DNA of 15,853 bases from Aromatoleum sp. (GCA_010365205.1 JAAFGU010000022.1:1-15853); one strand, 5' to 3'; numbered from the stretch's first letter, positions 1 to 9,723 are shown. Program-made: numbers and translations. Notes: generated by a model from the letters alone, not told the origin.

Positions 1-265
1 CAGCGACCGCCGCTGGGTGCCTTACCTGTGAAGGGACGACGACGAGCGCGTCCCCCTTGGCGGACGACCGCGTCGGCATCCGGACGCAGCGGTCGCGGTC
101 CCGGTCGCGGCGACCGGACCTGTCCCTGTGACCGATACGGAGAGAATTCCATTGCGCGGAGCACCGCCGTCGCGCGAGAATGGTCGCGCAACAATCGCTC
201 ATCCACAGGGGGAATCCGTGCGGGCTGCGCAGCGGATACGCGCCGGCAGCTTTTCACGGTGGCCG
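1..265. other. Left-edge region without a supported gene
   Basis: No reading frame here looks like a protein on either strand; the long plus frame running through it is Arg/Pro-rich and continues into antisense of clpB. One plus frame gives the tail SDRRWVPYL and then a stop at 29-31, which could be the C-terminus of a gene lying mostly outside the window, but nine residues are too few to identify. A minus frame opens at an ATG at about 151 and runs to the edge, but it is also Arg/Pro-rich and has no ribosome binding site. The only clear structure is a hairpin at 97-120. Confidence 0.4.
97..120. repeat. GC-rich inverted repeat (hairpin)
   Basis: The arms CCGGTC and GACCGG flank the five-base loop GCGGC at 101-117. 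The pairing extends outward by GGT and ACC, with one unpaired base on the left arm. No T-run follows on either strand, so it is not a standard intrinsic terminator. It could mark the 3' end of a transcript coming from outside the left edge, or simply be GC-rich sequence. Confidence 0.3.
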
Positions 266-298
266 AAAAGAAGGCGCGCCCGCGGGCGCGCCTTTTCT
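266..298 (-). terminator. Intrinsic terminator downstream of clpB
   Basis: Perfect 10-bp stem: AAGGCGCGCC at 271-280 and GGCGCGCCTT at 285-294, with the four-base loop CGCG. Read on the minus strand, the stem is followed by CTTTTC, giving the U-rich tail expected of a Rho-independent terminator, and it lies about 25 bases past the clpB stop codon. On the plus strand the stem is followed by TTCTC, so it may also act weakly in the other direction. Confidence 0.85.
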
Positions 299-318
299 CG
301 CGTCGTTCGCCTGCGAAT

Positions 319-2910
<2,592 letters not shown>

Positions 2911-2942
2911 GGGATCGCCCTGGTGAAAGACTCTATTACAGG

Positions 2943-2968
2943 TGTGGGCTGAGTCTTATCAATTCAAG
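2943..2968 (-). promoter_or_regulatory. Sigma-32 (RpoH)-like promoter of clpB
   Basis: On the minus strand a -35-like CTTGAA (2963-2968) is followed, after 14 bases, by the C-rich -10-like CCCACA (2943-2948). This resembles the heat-shock consensus CTTGAA, 13-15 bases, CCCCATnT, and lies about 35-60 bases upstream of the clpB start. A weaker sigma-70-like pair (TTGATA, 18 bases, TAATAG) overlaps it. No CIRCE repeat is seen, so HrcA control is not indicated. The assignment rests on pattern and on the known heat-shock control of clpB. Confidence 0.55.
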
Positions 2969-3033
2969 GTCCATTGCGCGCTCTCGCGGTCGGCGCCGCG
3001 CTGCGGTCCGTTCGCCACCTTGCGCCTTCGGTG

Positions 3034-3061
3034 TGGACGTCCGGCCGTGCCGGTGGATAAT
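3034..3061 (+). promoter_or_regulatory. Possible sigma-70 promoter of the cyd operon
   Basis: TGGACG (3034-3039, 4 of 6 to TTGACA) and GATAAT (3056-3061, 5 of 6 to TATAAT) are separated by 16 bases. Transcription would then begin at about 3068, almost on the cydP ATG at 3070. That would imply a leaderless or near-leaderless cydP message, or that the true promoter lies elsewhere. I found no convincing FNR/ANR half-site pair here, so oxygen control cannot be read from this sequence. Confidence 0.25.
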
Positions 3062-3069
3062 GAGCGGCC

Positions 3070-3333
3070 ATGGAGGTCACGCGCGCACTGGTATCGTACG
3101 CTCTGCGGCCGCGGCCGCGATTCGCCGCCTGGCGAGCCCGTTGGAAGGCGCTTACGCCGCTCACCCGGGACATCGTCGTGATCCTGGCGATCAAGGCGGT
3201 GCTGCTCAGCGTCCTGTGGTTCGCATTCTTCCGCGCCCCCCTCGCCCCGCACATGACGATGGAACCGCAACGCGTCGAAGGCCGCCTGATCGGCGGCGCC
3301 TTGCCCTCGGAGGTTCCGCGTGCCATCCCTTGA
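3070..3333 (+). CDS. cydP: Cytochrome bd small subunit CydP
   Basis: This 87-residue protein has a basic N-terminus (about 1-30, many Arg) followed by TPLTRDIVVILAIKAVLL and one hydrophobic transmembrane helix through LWFAFF (about 33-53), then a short polar tail. The pattern Thr-Arg-(D/E)-Ile-x-hydrophobic with an internal Lys inside the helix, placed directly before cydA, is what is annotated as CydP, a putative small subunit of cytochrome bd oxidases in Proteobacteria. Its stop overlaps the cydA start by 14 bases, so the two genes are probably translationally coupled. The exact start is uncertain: no good ribosome binding site precedes the ATG, but it is the only ATG ahead of the helix in this frame. 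The role of CydP is inferred from position in the family, not from direct evidence here. Confidence 0.8.
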   Translation: MEVTRALVSYALRPRPRFAAWRARWKALTPLTRDIVVILAIKAVLLSVLWFAFFRAPLAPHMTMEPQRVEGRLIGGALPSEVPRAIP

Positions 3334-4897
3334 CGTCGTCGAACTGTCGCGGCTGCAGTTTGCCGTGACGGCGCTGTACCACTTCCTGTTCGTCCCGCTG
3401 ACGCTGGGGCTGTCGTGGATCCTGGTCGTCATGGAATCCGTGTACGTGATGACCGGCAAGGAAATCTACCGCGACATGACGAAGTTCTGGGGCAAGCTCT
3501 TCGGCATCAATTTCGCGATGGGCATCGCCACCGGCATCACGCTGGAGTTCCAGTTCGGCACCAACTGGGCCTACTACTCGCACTACGTCGGCGACATCTT
3601 CGGCGCGCCGCTGGCGCTCGAGGGGCTGATGGCGTTCTTCCTCGAATCGACGTTTGTCGGTCTTTTCTTCTTCGCCTGGGACCGGCTGTCGAAGGTCAAG
3701 CACCTGATGGTGACCTTCCTGATGGCGCTCGGCTCGAACCTGTCGGCACTGTGGATCCTGATCGCCAATGCGTGGATGCAGAACCCCGTCGGCGCCGAGT
3801 TCAACGTCGACACGATGCGGATGGAGCTGACCAGCTTCGCCGACCTGGTGTTCAATCCGGTCGCCGGACCGAAATTCGTGCATACGCTCGCCGCCGGCTA
3901 CGTCACAGCGTCGATGTTCGTGCTCGGAATCTCGTCGTGGTACCTGCTCAAGCTGCGTGATCCGTCGTTCGCCGTGCGCTCGTTCGCCGTCGCCGCCGGT
4001 TTCGGTCTCGCCTCCGCGATCTCGGTGATCGTGCTCGGCGACGAGTCTGGCTACACGTCGGGCGAGGTGCAGAAGGTCAAGCTCGCGGTGATCGAGGCGG
4101 AGTGGGAAACCGAACCGCCTCCGGCGGCGTTCACCGCATTCGGCTTCCCCGACCAGGACGCCGAGAAGACGCACTTCGCGCTGAAGATTCCATGGCTGAT
4201 GGGCTTGATCGCCACCCGTTCGGTCGACACGCCGGTCGTCGGCATCAAGGAACTGAAGAAGGAACACGAGGCGCGCATCCGCAACGGCATGCGCGCGTAC
4301 GCCTCGCTGCAGCGAATCAAGGCCGGCGACCGCTCGCCCGCGACCATGGCGGAGTTCGCCGGGTTGAAGCGCGACCTGGGCTACGGCCTGCTGCTGAAGA
4401 AGTACACGCCAAACGTCGTCGACGCCACGCCGGGACAGATCCGTGCCGCCGTCGCCGACACGATCCCGAACGTCGCGCCGTTGTTCTGGTCGTTCCGGAT
4501 CATGGTCGCGCTGGGGGTCTGGCTCCTGTTCGTCTTCAGCGCCGCGTTCGTCGTCCTCGCCCGCCGCCGGCTGGCGGACAATCGGTGGATCATGAAGATC
4601 GCCGTGTACAGCATTCCGCTGCCATGGATCGCGATCGAACTGGGCTGGATCGTGGCTGAATACGGCCGTCAGCCCTGGTCGATCAGCGGTGTGCTGCCGA
4701 CGCAGCTTTCGGTCTCCTCGGTCGGCGTGGGTGACCTCTATTTCAGCCTGACGGGCTTCGTCGTTTTCTACACGGCACTGCTCGTCGTCGAGCTGTACCT
4801 GATGTTCAAATATGCGCGCCTGGGGCCGTCCAGCCTCCATACCGGCCGCTATCACTTCGAGCAGGGCAATGCGCCGACGGCACGAGGCACCGCATGA
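3320..4897 (+). CDS. cydA: Cytochrome bd ubiquinol oxidase subunit I (CydA)
   Basis: CydA is the haem-bearing inner-membrane subunit that oxidises quinol and reduces oxygen to water. The 525-residue protein aligns with the E. coli enzyme at a constant offset of two. His21, His188 and Met395 correspond to ligands His19, His186 and Met393. Glu101, Glu109 and Glu447 correspond to Glu99, Glu107 and Glu445. The GRQPW signature follows Glu447. The quinol loop is the long type (about 240-385), with Lys254 and Glu259 matching E. coli Lys252 and Glu257. The start is GTG at 3320, with GGAGG six bases upstream; it lies inside the end of cydP. The gene overlaps cydB by four bases (ATGA). All key residues are present, so this should be an active bd oxidase rather than a short-loop CIO-type enzyme. 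Confidence 0.98.
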   Translation: MPSLDVVELSRLQFAVTALYHFLFVPLTLGLSWILVVMESVYVMTGKEIYRDMTKFWGKLFGINFAMGIATGITLEFQFGTNWAYYSHYVGDIFGAPLALEGLMAFFLESTFVGLFFFAWDRLSKVKHLMVTFLMALGSNLSALWILIANAWMQNPVGAEFNVDTMRMELTSFADLVFNPVAGPKFVHTLAAGYVTASMFVLGISSWYLLKLRDPSFAVRSFAVAAGFGLASAISVIVLGDESGYTSGEVQKVKLAVIEAEWETEPPPAAFTAFGFPDQDAEKTHFALKIPWLMGLIATRSVDTPVVGIKELKKEHEARIRNGMRAYASLQRIKAGDRSPATMAEFAGLKRDLGYGLLLKKYTPNVVDATPGQIRAAVADTIPNVAPLFWSFRIMVALGVWLLFVFSAAFVVLARRRLADNRWIMKIAVYSIPLPWIAIELGWIVAEYGRQPWSISGVLPTQLSVSSVGVGDLYFSLTGFVVFYTALLVVELYLMFKYARLGPSSLHTGRYHFEQGNAPTARGTA

Positions 4898-6042
4898 TCT
4901 ACGCCTTCGATTACGAAACGCTCAAGCTCGTCTGGTGGCTCCTGTGCGGCGTGCTGCTGATCGGCTTCGCAATGCTCGATGGTTTCGATCTGGGCGTCGG
5001 CGTGCTGTTGCCGTTCGTCGCCCGCAGCGACGACGAGCGCCGCGTCCTGCTCAACGCCGTCGGTCCGACCTGGGAAGGCAATCAGGTGTGGCTGATCACC
5101 GGGGCCGCTGCCACTTTCGCCGCATTTCCTCTGCTCTACGCCGCCGCCTTCTCCGGTTTCTACGTCGTGCTGATGCTCACGCTGTTCGCGCTGTTCTTCC
5201 GGCCCGTCGGCTTCGACTATCGGGGCAAGCTGGCCGACCCGCGCTGGCGTTCGTTCTGGGATTGGGGAATATTCGTCGCCGGCGCGGTGCCCGCACTGGT
5301 GTTCGGCGTCGCCTTCGGCAATCTCCTGCTGGGGGTCCCGTTCCACTACGACACCGATGCCCGCGTGTTTTACACCGGCTCGTTCGTCGGACTCCTGAAT
5401 CCATTCGGGCTGCTCGCGGGCTTGGTGGGCCTGGCGCTGCTGACGATGCACGGCGGCCTGTTCCTGCAGTTGCGTACCGAGGGTGAGATCCAGGCGCGCG
5501 CGGCACGCGCCGCCCGGCTGGCCGCCTTCGTATTTCTGGTCGCGTTCACCGTCGCCGGCGTGTGGGTCGCCTTCGGCATCGAAGGCTACCGAATCGTGAA
5601 CATGCCGCCCGCGGATTCCGCGTTCACTCCGCTTGCCAAGACGGTCGAGCGAATCCCCGGCGCGTGGCTCTCGAACTATTCGAAGTACCCGTGGAGCGCG
5701 GCGGCGCCGGCGGCGGCCGTCGGCGGCGCAATCTTCGCCGTCGTCGCCTCCCTGTCGGGCCGCGCACTCACCGCGTTCATTCTGTCCTGCGCCACGGTGG
5801 CAGGTGTCGTGCTGACCGCCGGCTTCGCGCTATTTCCCTTCCTCATGCCGTCGTCGACCGACATGGCGAGCAGCCTCACCGTCTACGATGCGGCATCGAG
5901 CCGCCGCACGCTGCAGGTGATGTTCTGGTCGGTGCTGATCCTGCTTCCCCTGATCATCGGCTACACCAGCTGGGTCTACCGGGTGATGCGGGGAAAGGTC
6001 ACCGTGGCGCGCGTCCACGAAGACGAACACGCGCTGTACTAG
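4894..6042 (+). CDS. cydB: Cytochrome bd ubiquinol oxidase subunit II (CydB)
   Basis: CydB pairs with CydA in the inner membrane, and its 382 residues match the usual length of about 380. It is strongly hydrophobic with eight or nine membrane helices. It carries the family signatures DGFDLGVG (about 29-36) and GPTWEGNQVWLITG (about 58-71) near the N-terminus, and ends in a short charged tail. The ATG overlaps the cydA stop (ATGA), so translation is coupled, and GAGG lies a few bases upstream inside cydA. cydX follows after 34 bases. The cydDC transporter genes needed for bd assembly are not in this window. Confidence 0.97.
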   Translation: MIYAFDYETLKLVWWLLCGVLLIGFAMLDGFDLGVGVLLPFVARSDDERRVLLNAVGPTWEGNQVWLITGAAATFAAFPLLYAAAFSGFYVVLMLTLFALFFRPVGFDYRGKLADPRWRSFWDWGIFVAGAVPALVFGVAFGNLLLGVPFHYDTDARVFYTGSFVGLLNPFGLLAGLVGLALLTMHGGLFLQLRTEGEIQARAARAARLAAFVFLVAFTVAGVWVAFGIEGYRIVNMPPADSAFTPLAKTVERIPGAWLSNYSKYPWSAAAPAAAVGGAIFAVVASLSGRALTAFILSCATVAGVVLTAGFALFPFLMPSSTDMASSLTVYDAASSRRTLQVMFWSVLILLPLIIGYTSWVYRVMRGKVTVARVHEDEHALY

Positions 6043-6076
6043 GGCCAGTCAGCGCCAACACACGAAGGAGCACACG

Positions 6077-6226
6077 ATGTGGTATTTCACGTGGGTACTG
6101 GGCATCGGCCTCGCGCTGGCGTTCGGCATCATCAATGTGATGTGGCTGGAGGCGTCGTACTCGTTCGGCGAGCTGGACGAGGGCCGCATCGACGAGCGCT
6201 TCGGCGGCGGCGCCGGTGCGCGTTGA
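6077..6226 (+). CDS. cydX: Cytochrome bd small subunit CydX
   Basis: This 49-residue protein begins MWYFTWVLGIGLALAFGIIN, closely matching the MWYFxWxLG start of CydX, the single-helix subunit that stabilises the haem sites of cytochrome bd. The helix (about 4-23) is followed by Trp-Leu-Glu and an acidic tail ending in a Gly-rich segment, slightly longer than the 37 residues of E. coli CydX. AAGGAG lies six bases before the ATG, an excellent ribosome binding site. It is the fourth gene of the cyd operon. Confidence 0.93.
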   Translation: MWYFTWVLGIGLALAFGIINVMWLEASYSFGELDEGRIDERFGGGAGAR

Positions 6227-6227
6227 C

Positions 6228-6247
6228 GCCCGGCGGCGGAACCGGGC
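6228..6247 (+). repeat. Hairpin right after cydX
   Basis: GCCCGG (6228-6233) and CCGGGC (6242-6247) form a 6-bp stem with an eight-base loop, starting two bases after the cydX stop. There is no T-run after it, so it may protect the upstream message or attenuate reading into the DUF2970 gene rather than terminate. The 100 bases between cydX and that gene otherwise hold nothing recognisable. Confidence 0.35.
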
Positions 6248-6328
6248 TCGCACGGTCGCGCGCACTGTCGAGCACACGGCCAAACACGTGGCGGCGCCGC
6301 GGCATCGGCTGAACCCGCGAGTCCGGCG

Positions 6329-6574
6329 ATGACCGCTGCCGAAATGCCGCCTCCCGCATCCCCGCAGTCCGAGGCCCCGAAAGCGGCGTCGTTGCGCCAG
6401 GTCGCGAGCGCGGTGTTCTGGAGCTTTTTCGGGATCCGCAAGGGCGGTCAGATGCAGCAGGACGCCGTGACGCTGAAGCCGCATCACGTCGTGATCGTGG
6501 GGCTGCTGTCGGCGCTGGTGTTCGTGCTCGTGCTCGTCGCGCTGGTGATGTTCGTCACCCGCAACGTGCCCTAG
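6329..6574 (+). CDS. DUF2970 family small membrane protein
   Basis: This 81-residue protein has a variable Pro/Ala-rich N-terminus (1-20), then the DUF2970 hallmark: a segment ending FWSFFGIRKG (about 30-39), a short polar stretch QMQQDAVTLKPHHV, and one transmembrane helix to the C-terminus (about 54-76). The family is small, typical of Betaproteobacteria, often found beside terminal oxidase genes, and has no proven function. It lies 102 bases after cydX on the same strand, so it probably belongs to the cyd operon, perhaps as an accessory or assembly factor (inference). The ribosome binding site is weak. An internal ATG five codons in (6344) is an alternative start. Confidence 0.8.
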   Translation: MTAAEMPPPASPQSEAPKAASLRQVASAVFWSFFGIRKGGQMQQDAVTLKPHHVVIVGLLSALVFVLVLVALVMFVTRNVP

Positions 6575-6643
6575 TACCGCGACCCATAAATCATGCTATG
6601 TTCGAACCGATCCGCATCGCCGATCGCTTTGTCGCTCATCCTC

Positions 6644-6678
6644 GCCATAGCCCGAGCTATGGCTGCGGTTCGCCGCAG
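6644..6678. repeat. Two back-to-back hairpins, one with a UUCG loop
   Basis: GCCATAGC (6644-6651) pairs with GCTATGGC (6656-6663) around the loop CCGA. Directly after, CTGCGG (6663-6668) pairs with CCGCAG (6673-6678) around TTCG, an exceptionally stable RNA tetraloop. The two stems share base 6663. Such a paired-stem unit is typical of REP-like intergenic elements or of structured RNA 3' ends. Confidence 0.5.
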
Positions 6679-6722
6679 TCAACTGATGCACGCGGCGCGC
6701 GGAATCGATTCTTTCGTCATCA

Positions 6723-6736
6723 ATAGCTTGCGCTAT
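6723..6736. repeat. Short hairpin resembling the upstream unit
   Basis: ATAGC and GCTAT flank a TTGC loop and are followed by GGCGGC, echoing the ATAGC-CCGA-GCTATGGCTGC unit about 75 bases upstream. Both are preceded by a similar CGAT..CTTT..GTC..ATC stretch, which suggests an imperfect duplication of about 40 bases. Confidence 0.35.
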
Positions 6737-6885
6737 GGCGGCCCTCGAATCGCTTCCGTACTGAGCGCCGCTGAATCGGACTGACTCACGCGATTCTCAC
6801 GCGGTCATCCTTGGGGCAACCGAACAGGGTTGCGTTCGAGGCAGCCACACCAGCCGATTGACCACGGATCTGTGGCCGGCAAGCG

Positions 6886-7401
6886 TCAGGATTTGGTGAT
6901 GACACCACACGCGACGCGCGCTCCCGAATTCCCGGTTGGCTGCGTCTTGTAGTCATCGGGGTCCTTGTGCACTATCACCGCCCTGCCGATGATATCGGTC
7001 GTTCCGGTCCCGATCATCATAGGGCTCAAGTCCGCTGTAAGCGAAGCGTTCCCGCTCGCATCGACAACCAGCATCGGCATGTCGCCGGCGTGATGTTCGG
7101 GCGCGCTTGGATTCCCATGCGGCTTGGCAGTCGGGTTGAAATGGCCACCCGCGCTCATCCCATCGCCCGAACTGCAATCGCCTTTCTCGTGGATGTGAAA
7201 GCCATGTGACCCGGGGCTCAGCCCGCTCACTTTGGCTACGACGGCGACCTTGTCGCCCTGTTGGGCGAAAGTGGCAGTGCCCATGGCGGTGTTGCCGCTT
7301 GTCGGCATGAGCGTGGCGGTGGCGCTCATCTCCTGCCCCATCGAGGTCGAACACAGACCAAGTAAACCACCCAACGCGACCCAGATACCTAGCAATTTCA
7401 T
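6886..7401 (-). CDS. sodC: Periplasmic Cu/Zn superoxide dismutase
   Basis: SodC converts superoxide to oxygen and peroxide in the periplasm. The 171-residue precursor has a Sec signal peptide (1 to about 22, cleavage near SMG/QE). LGLC is not a valid lipobox, so it should be soluble. All metal ligands are visible: His69 and His71 (copper) in HGFHIHE, bridging His87 in GGHFNP, His95, His104 and Asp107 (zinc) in HHAGDMP, and His145 (copper). Arg162 (substrate guidance) and the Cys76-Cys165 disulfide pair are also present. AGGAGG lies just before the ATG. The gene begins 24 bases after the ftrD stop, so it is very likely the last gene of the iron-uptake operon. That is an unusual placement suggesting protection during iron import. 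Confidence 0.96.
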   Translation of the reverse strand: MKLLGIWVALGGLLGLCSTSMGQEMSATATLMPTSGNTAMGTATFAQQGDKVAVVAKVSGLSPGSHGFHIHEKGDCSSGDGMSAGGHFNPTAKPHGNPSAPEHHAGDMPMLVVDASGNASLTADLSPMMIGTGTTDIIGRAVIVHKDPDDYKTQPTGNSGARVACGVITKS

Positions 7402-7425
7402 GCTTGCCTCCTATAGTGCGTCGCT

Positions 7426-8859
7426 TCAAATCACCCGAAAAACGAAGGGCACCCACGCCGCGAGGACACCGGCGATTGCCATTGCGACCGCCGACAGCGC
7501 CAGCACGCGGCGAGTACCGCCAACGCGCATGCCAATCTGCTGCTGCGCGAGCCAGACGCTCCACGCGCCACCCAAGATAAGCAACGCCGCTCGCGCGAGC
7601 GGCAGCCAGGCCAGACGCAGACCCTCGCCGTGCGCAAGCGTTGCCGACAGCCCGCTCAAGCCGACGAGTAGTCCTGCGCCGGCGAGCGGAGTCAGTGCAT
7701 ACGCCAGCGCGAACGCGTTGGACCGCCATGCGCCGCGTAATGATCGCGCCGCGACGGCCAGCCACAGGCAGAGCCACCCACCTATCAGCAGTGCGGTGCA
7801 GACGATCCACCCGATGATCAATGCACCGTCGAGCCAGGTGAAGACGTCGTGCACCTCGGGATAGTTCGTGAGCAGCCACCACGGGGCATTGTTTGCGAGC
7901 AGCCACGCCGGGCCGTGATCCACAACCAATGTTATCGCTGCGCTTCGCAAAGAAACGAACGCCGACATCGCGCTCCACTCGAACGCCCCCAGCGCAAGAC
8001 CGATCATGCCGAAGACGATGAGTGCCGCGTCCCAGGCGCGCGCCGCGCTCGCGTCCAGCGTGGCGACCTCGTGATTCGGCGAGCGCGCGGCGAGCGCAAT
8101 CGCTCCGTGCAATCCGCTGCAGCGCGCGCACATGTGGCATTCGGACGGCCCCGTCATACGGCGGATCCTGACCAGCGGCGCACAGTTGACCGGGTGCACG
8201 CGAATACGGGCGACGTTCACGGACCACGCGGCGGTGTCTACGCGATAGTGCAGCGGCGACAGGCGCGAGAGCACGGCGAATACGCCGTTGACCGGACACA
8301 GGTGCCGGCACCAGACGCGTTTGCCGCGGCCGTAGACGAGACCGACGCCGACGGCGGCGAGCGTCGAGCCGCCGAGTACAAGCATTGTTGCCGCCGGATA
8401 CTGATAAACGCTGACCAACTGGCCGAACACGGTCGTGAGCGCGAACACGACGAACGGCCAGCCGGCCCATTTCAGCCAACGCGGCACGGCCCGCCCGAGC
8501 CCATGCCGGCTCGCGGCTTCGGTCAGCACGCCCTCGGGGCAGAAGAGACCGCACCAGGTGCGACCCAGGACGAACATCGACAAAATGACCGAAGGCCACC
8601 ACAGACCCCAGAACAGCCACTGTGCCAGCACCGCCAGGCTGTTGTACCAATGCGCGTCGTCCGCCGGCAACGGCAGGAATGCCGGAACCGCGACGAAGAA
8701 CGCGTATGCGGCGACGATGCTCCACTGCATCGCGTGAATGAGGCCCGTGTGTCGCCGCAGCCATTCGCCAAGCGCCGCAAGCCGTGCCGCGATCGCACCG
8801 GGACGCCGGCTCAACCTGACGGCGGCTTGCGCGTCGATCACGGCGCCGATCTCAGTCAT
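7426..8859 (-). CDS. ftrD: FtrD-like membrane 4Fe-4S polyferredoxin
   Basis: This inner-membrane protein of about 477 residues has many transmembrane helices and, near its middle, iron-sulfur motifs of the NosR/NapH/FtrD type. CGLFCPEG (Cys103, Cys107) and CRHLCPVNG (Cys184, Cys188) are the two CxxxCP motifs. They are followed by Cys226 and the cluster CHMCARC (Cys241, Cys244, Cys247). In the Ftr system FtrD is thought to move electrons across or at the membrane to support FtrC iron transport. The later cysteine set (C-x14-C-x2-C-x2-C) has only four residues, enough for one 4Fe-4S cluster, where NosR-type proteins have two full sets. I chose ATG 8859, preceded by purine-rich GAGCGAGAG; a GTG at 8877 in frame would add six residues. 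The gene lies 33 bases after ftrC. Confidence 0.85.
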   Translation of the reverse strand: MTEIGAVIDAQAAVRLSRRPGAIAARLAALGEWLRRHTGLIHAMQWSIVAAYAFFVAVPAFLPLPADDAHWYNSLAVLAQWLFWGLWWPSVILSMFVLGRTWCGLFCPEGVLTEAASRHGLGRAVPRWLKWAGWPFVVFALTTVFGQLVSVYQYPAATMLVLGGSTLAAVGVGLVYGRGKRVWCRHLCPVNGVFAVLSRLSPLHYRVDTAAWSVNVARIRVHPVNCAPLVRIRRMTGPSECHMCARCSGLHGAIALAARSPNHEVATLDASAARAWDAALIVFGMIGLALGAFEWSAMSAFVSLRSAAITLVVDHGPAWLLANNAPWWLLTNYPEVHDVFTWLDGALIIGWIVCTALLIGGWLCLWLAVAARSLRGAWRSNAFALAYALTPLAGAGLLVGLSGLSATLAHGEGLRLAWLPLARAALLILGGAWSVWLAQQQIGMRVGGTRRVLALSAVAMAIAGVLAAWVPFVFRVI

Positions 8860-8892
8860 CTCTCGCTCATCTCTCACCCACGTTGACCCATC

Positions 8893-9696
8893 TCACCGCG
8901 ACGATCGCCGCAGCAGCGTGCCGAGCGCCCCCCAATACACGGCGAGCAGTAACAGCGGCAGCAACGAGGGGCGCGCGCGATAGCCGGTGAATGCTGCAAG
9001 GAGGCCGCCCAGGCGGCTCGAATCGTCGACCACTCCCGACGTATCCCACAGACGATCAACCAAGGCCGGCAGAACGTCCAGCGCGATCAGTTTTTCGATT
9101 GCGGAGACGAGCAGCGCACCGGCGAGCAGCAGCAACAGAATCTCGCTTGCACGAAAAAAAGTTCTCCACGAGACAACCCGGCCGCCCTGCTGCAGCGCCC
9201 AGAACGTGAGCCATGCGGCACCCACGCCCAAGGCGAGGATGCCGAGAAAATTCCACGCGCTAGCGTACTGGACACCCAAGCCGTACAGAAATACAACGGT
9301 CTCGGCGCTCTCGCGTCCGACCGCCAGCGCGACGACGACGAGCAGGCCCCACCAGTTCGCGGTGGTGGCGTTGCTCTGCAGGTTCGCTTCCAGCTCGCGC
9401 TTCAGCGTGCGTCCGTGGCTGCGCATCCAGAACACCATCTGCACGATGAGCCCCGCAGCGACCAGCATCATGGCCAACTGGAAGTACTCGAGACCCTCGT
9501 CGGACAGCATCCTGGCGATGCCCAGCATCACGGCCGCCAACGCAAGCGCCAGGCCGACGCCGGCGGCAACACCGGCCCACAGGTAGCGCATCCCGCGCTT
9601 GACGTCCGGATGCTGGCGCAGCCATGCATAGAGGATGCCCACGACGAGCATCGCCTCGGCAGACTCGCGCCAGATGATGAACAGTGCGTTACCCAT
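8893..9696 (-). CDS. ftrC: Ftr1/EfeU-family iron permease FtrC
   Basis: This 267-residue inner-membrane permease has about seven helices and carries the two RExxE motifs that define Ftr1/EfeU iron transporters: RESAE at 10-14 in the first helix and RESAE at 128-132 in the fourth. In yeast Ftr1 these acidic motifs bind iron during transport. In the Ftr (P19) system the permease works with periplasmic FtrA and FtrB and the membrane ferredoxin FtrD. The ATG gives the standard start MGNALFIIWRE. No clear ribosome binding site is seen in the 27 bases after ftrB, so translation may depend on coupling. The C-terminus is basic (LRRSSR). Confidence 0.93.
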   Translation of the reverse strand: MGNALFIIWRESAEAMLVVGILYAWLRQHPDVKRGMRYLWAGVAAGVGLALALAAVMLGIARMLSDEGLEYFQLAMMLVAAGLIVQMVFWMRSHGRTLKRELEANLQSNATTANWWGLLVVVALAVGRESAETVVFLYGLGVQYASAWNFLGILALGVGAAWLTFWALQQGGRVVSWRTFFRASEILLLLLAGALLVSAIEKLIALDVLPALVDRLWDTSGVVDDSSRLGGLLAAFTGYRARPSLLPLLLLAVYWGALGTLLRRSSR

Positions 9697-9723
9697 GGTT
9701 GACGTGCGAGCCGCGGTCCGGCT

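Larger units (their letters stand above)
6575..6885. other. Intergenic region between convergent genes, with structured repeats
   Basis: About 310 bases lie between the stops of the DUF2970 gene and sodC, which point towards each other. A 63-codon plus frame (6593-6784) has no family signature and runs through hairpins, so I do not treat it as a gene. The region holds two adjoining hairpins (6644-6678), a third short one (6723-6736), a direct repeat TCACGCG spaced by four bases (about 6785-6802), and a hairpin GCAACC/GGTTGC (6816-6833). None is followed by a T-run, so no standard terminator can be assigned to either gene. Confidence 0.5.

Noticed and set aside
2950..2970. FNR/ANR-like site before the cyd operon
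   Set aside because: TTATC and TCAAG around AATT only loosely recall TTGAT-N4-ATCAA; both half-sites are wrong.
3206..4855. 549-codon minus frame opposite cydA
   Set aside because: Antisense shadow of cydA with His/Arg/Asp-rich composition; cydA has every ligand residue conserved.
6593..6784. 63-codon plus frame in the intergenic gap
   Set aside because: No ribosome binding site or family, and it runs through several perfect hairpins, so RNA structure or repeat is the better reading.
7345..7401. SodC as a lipoprotein
   Set aside because: The Cys at residue 17 follows LGL; a Leu just before the Cys does not fit a lipobox.
6953..8764. 603-codon minus frame overlapping sodC and ftrD
   Set aside because: Out of frame with two clearly conserved proteins, Arg/Ala-rich, and would cross the sodC ribosome binding site.
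7849..8886. 345-codon plus frame opposite ftrD
   Set aside because: Antisense shadow, Arg/His/Pro-rich, without motifs.
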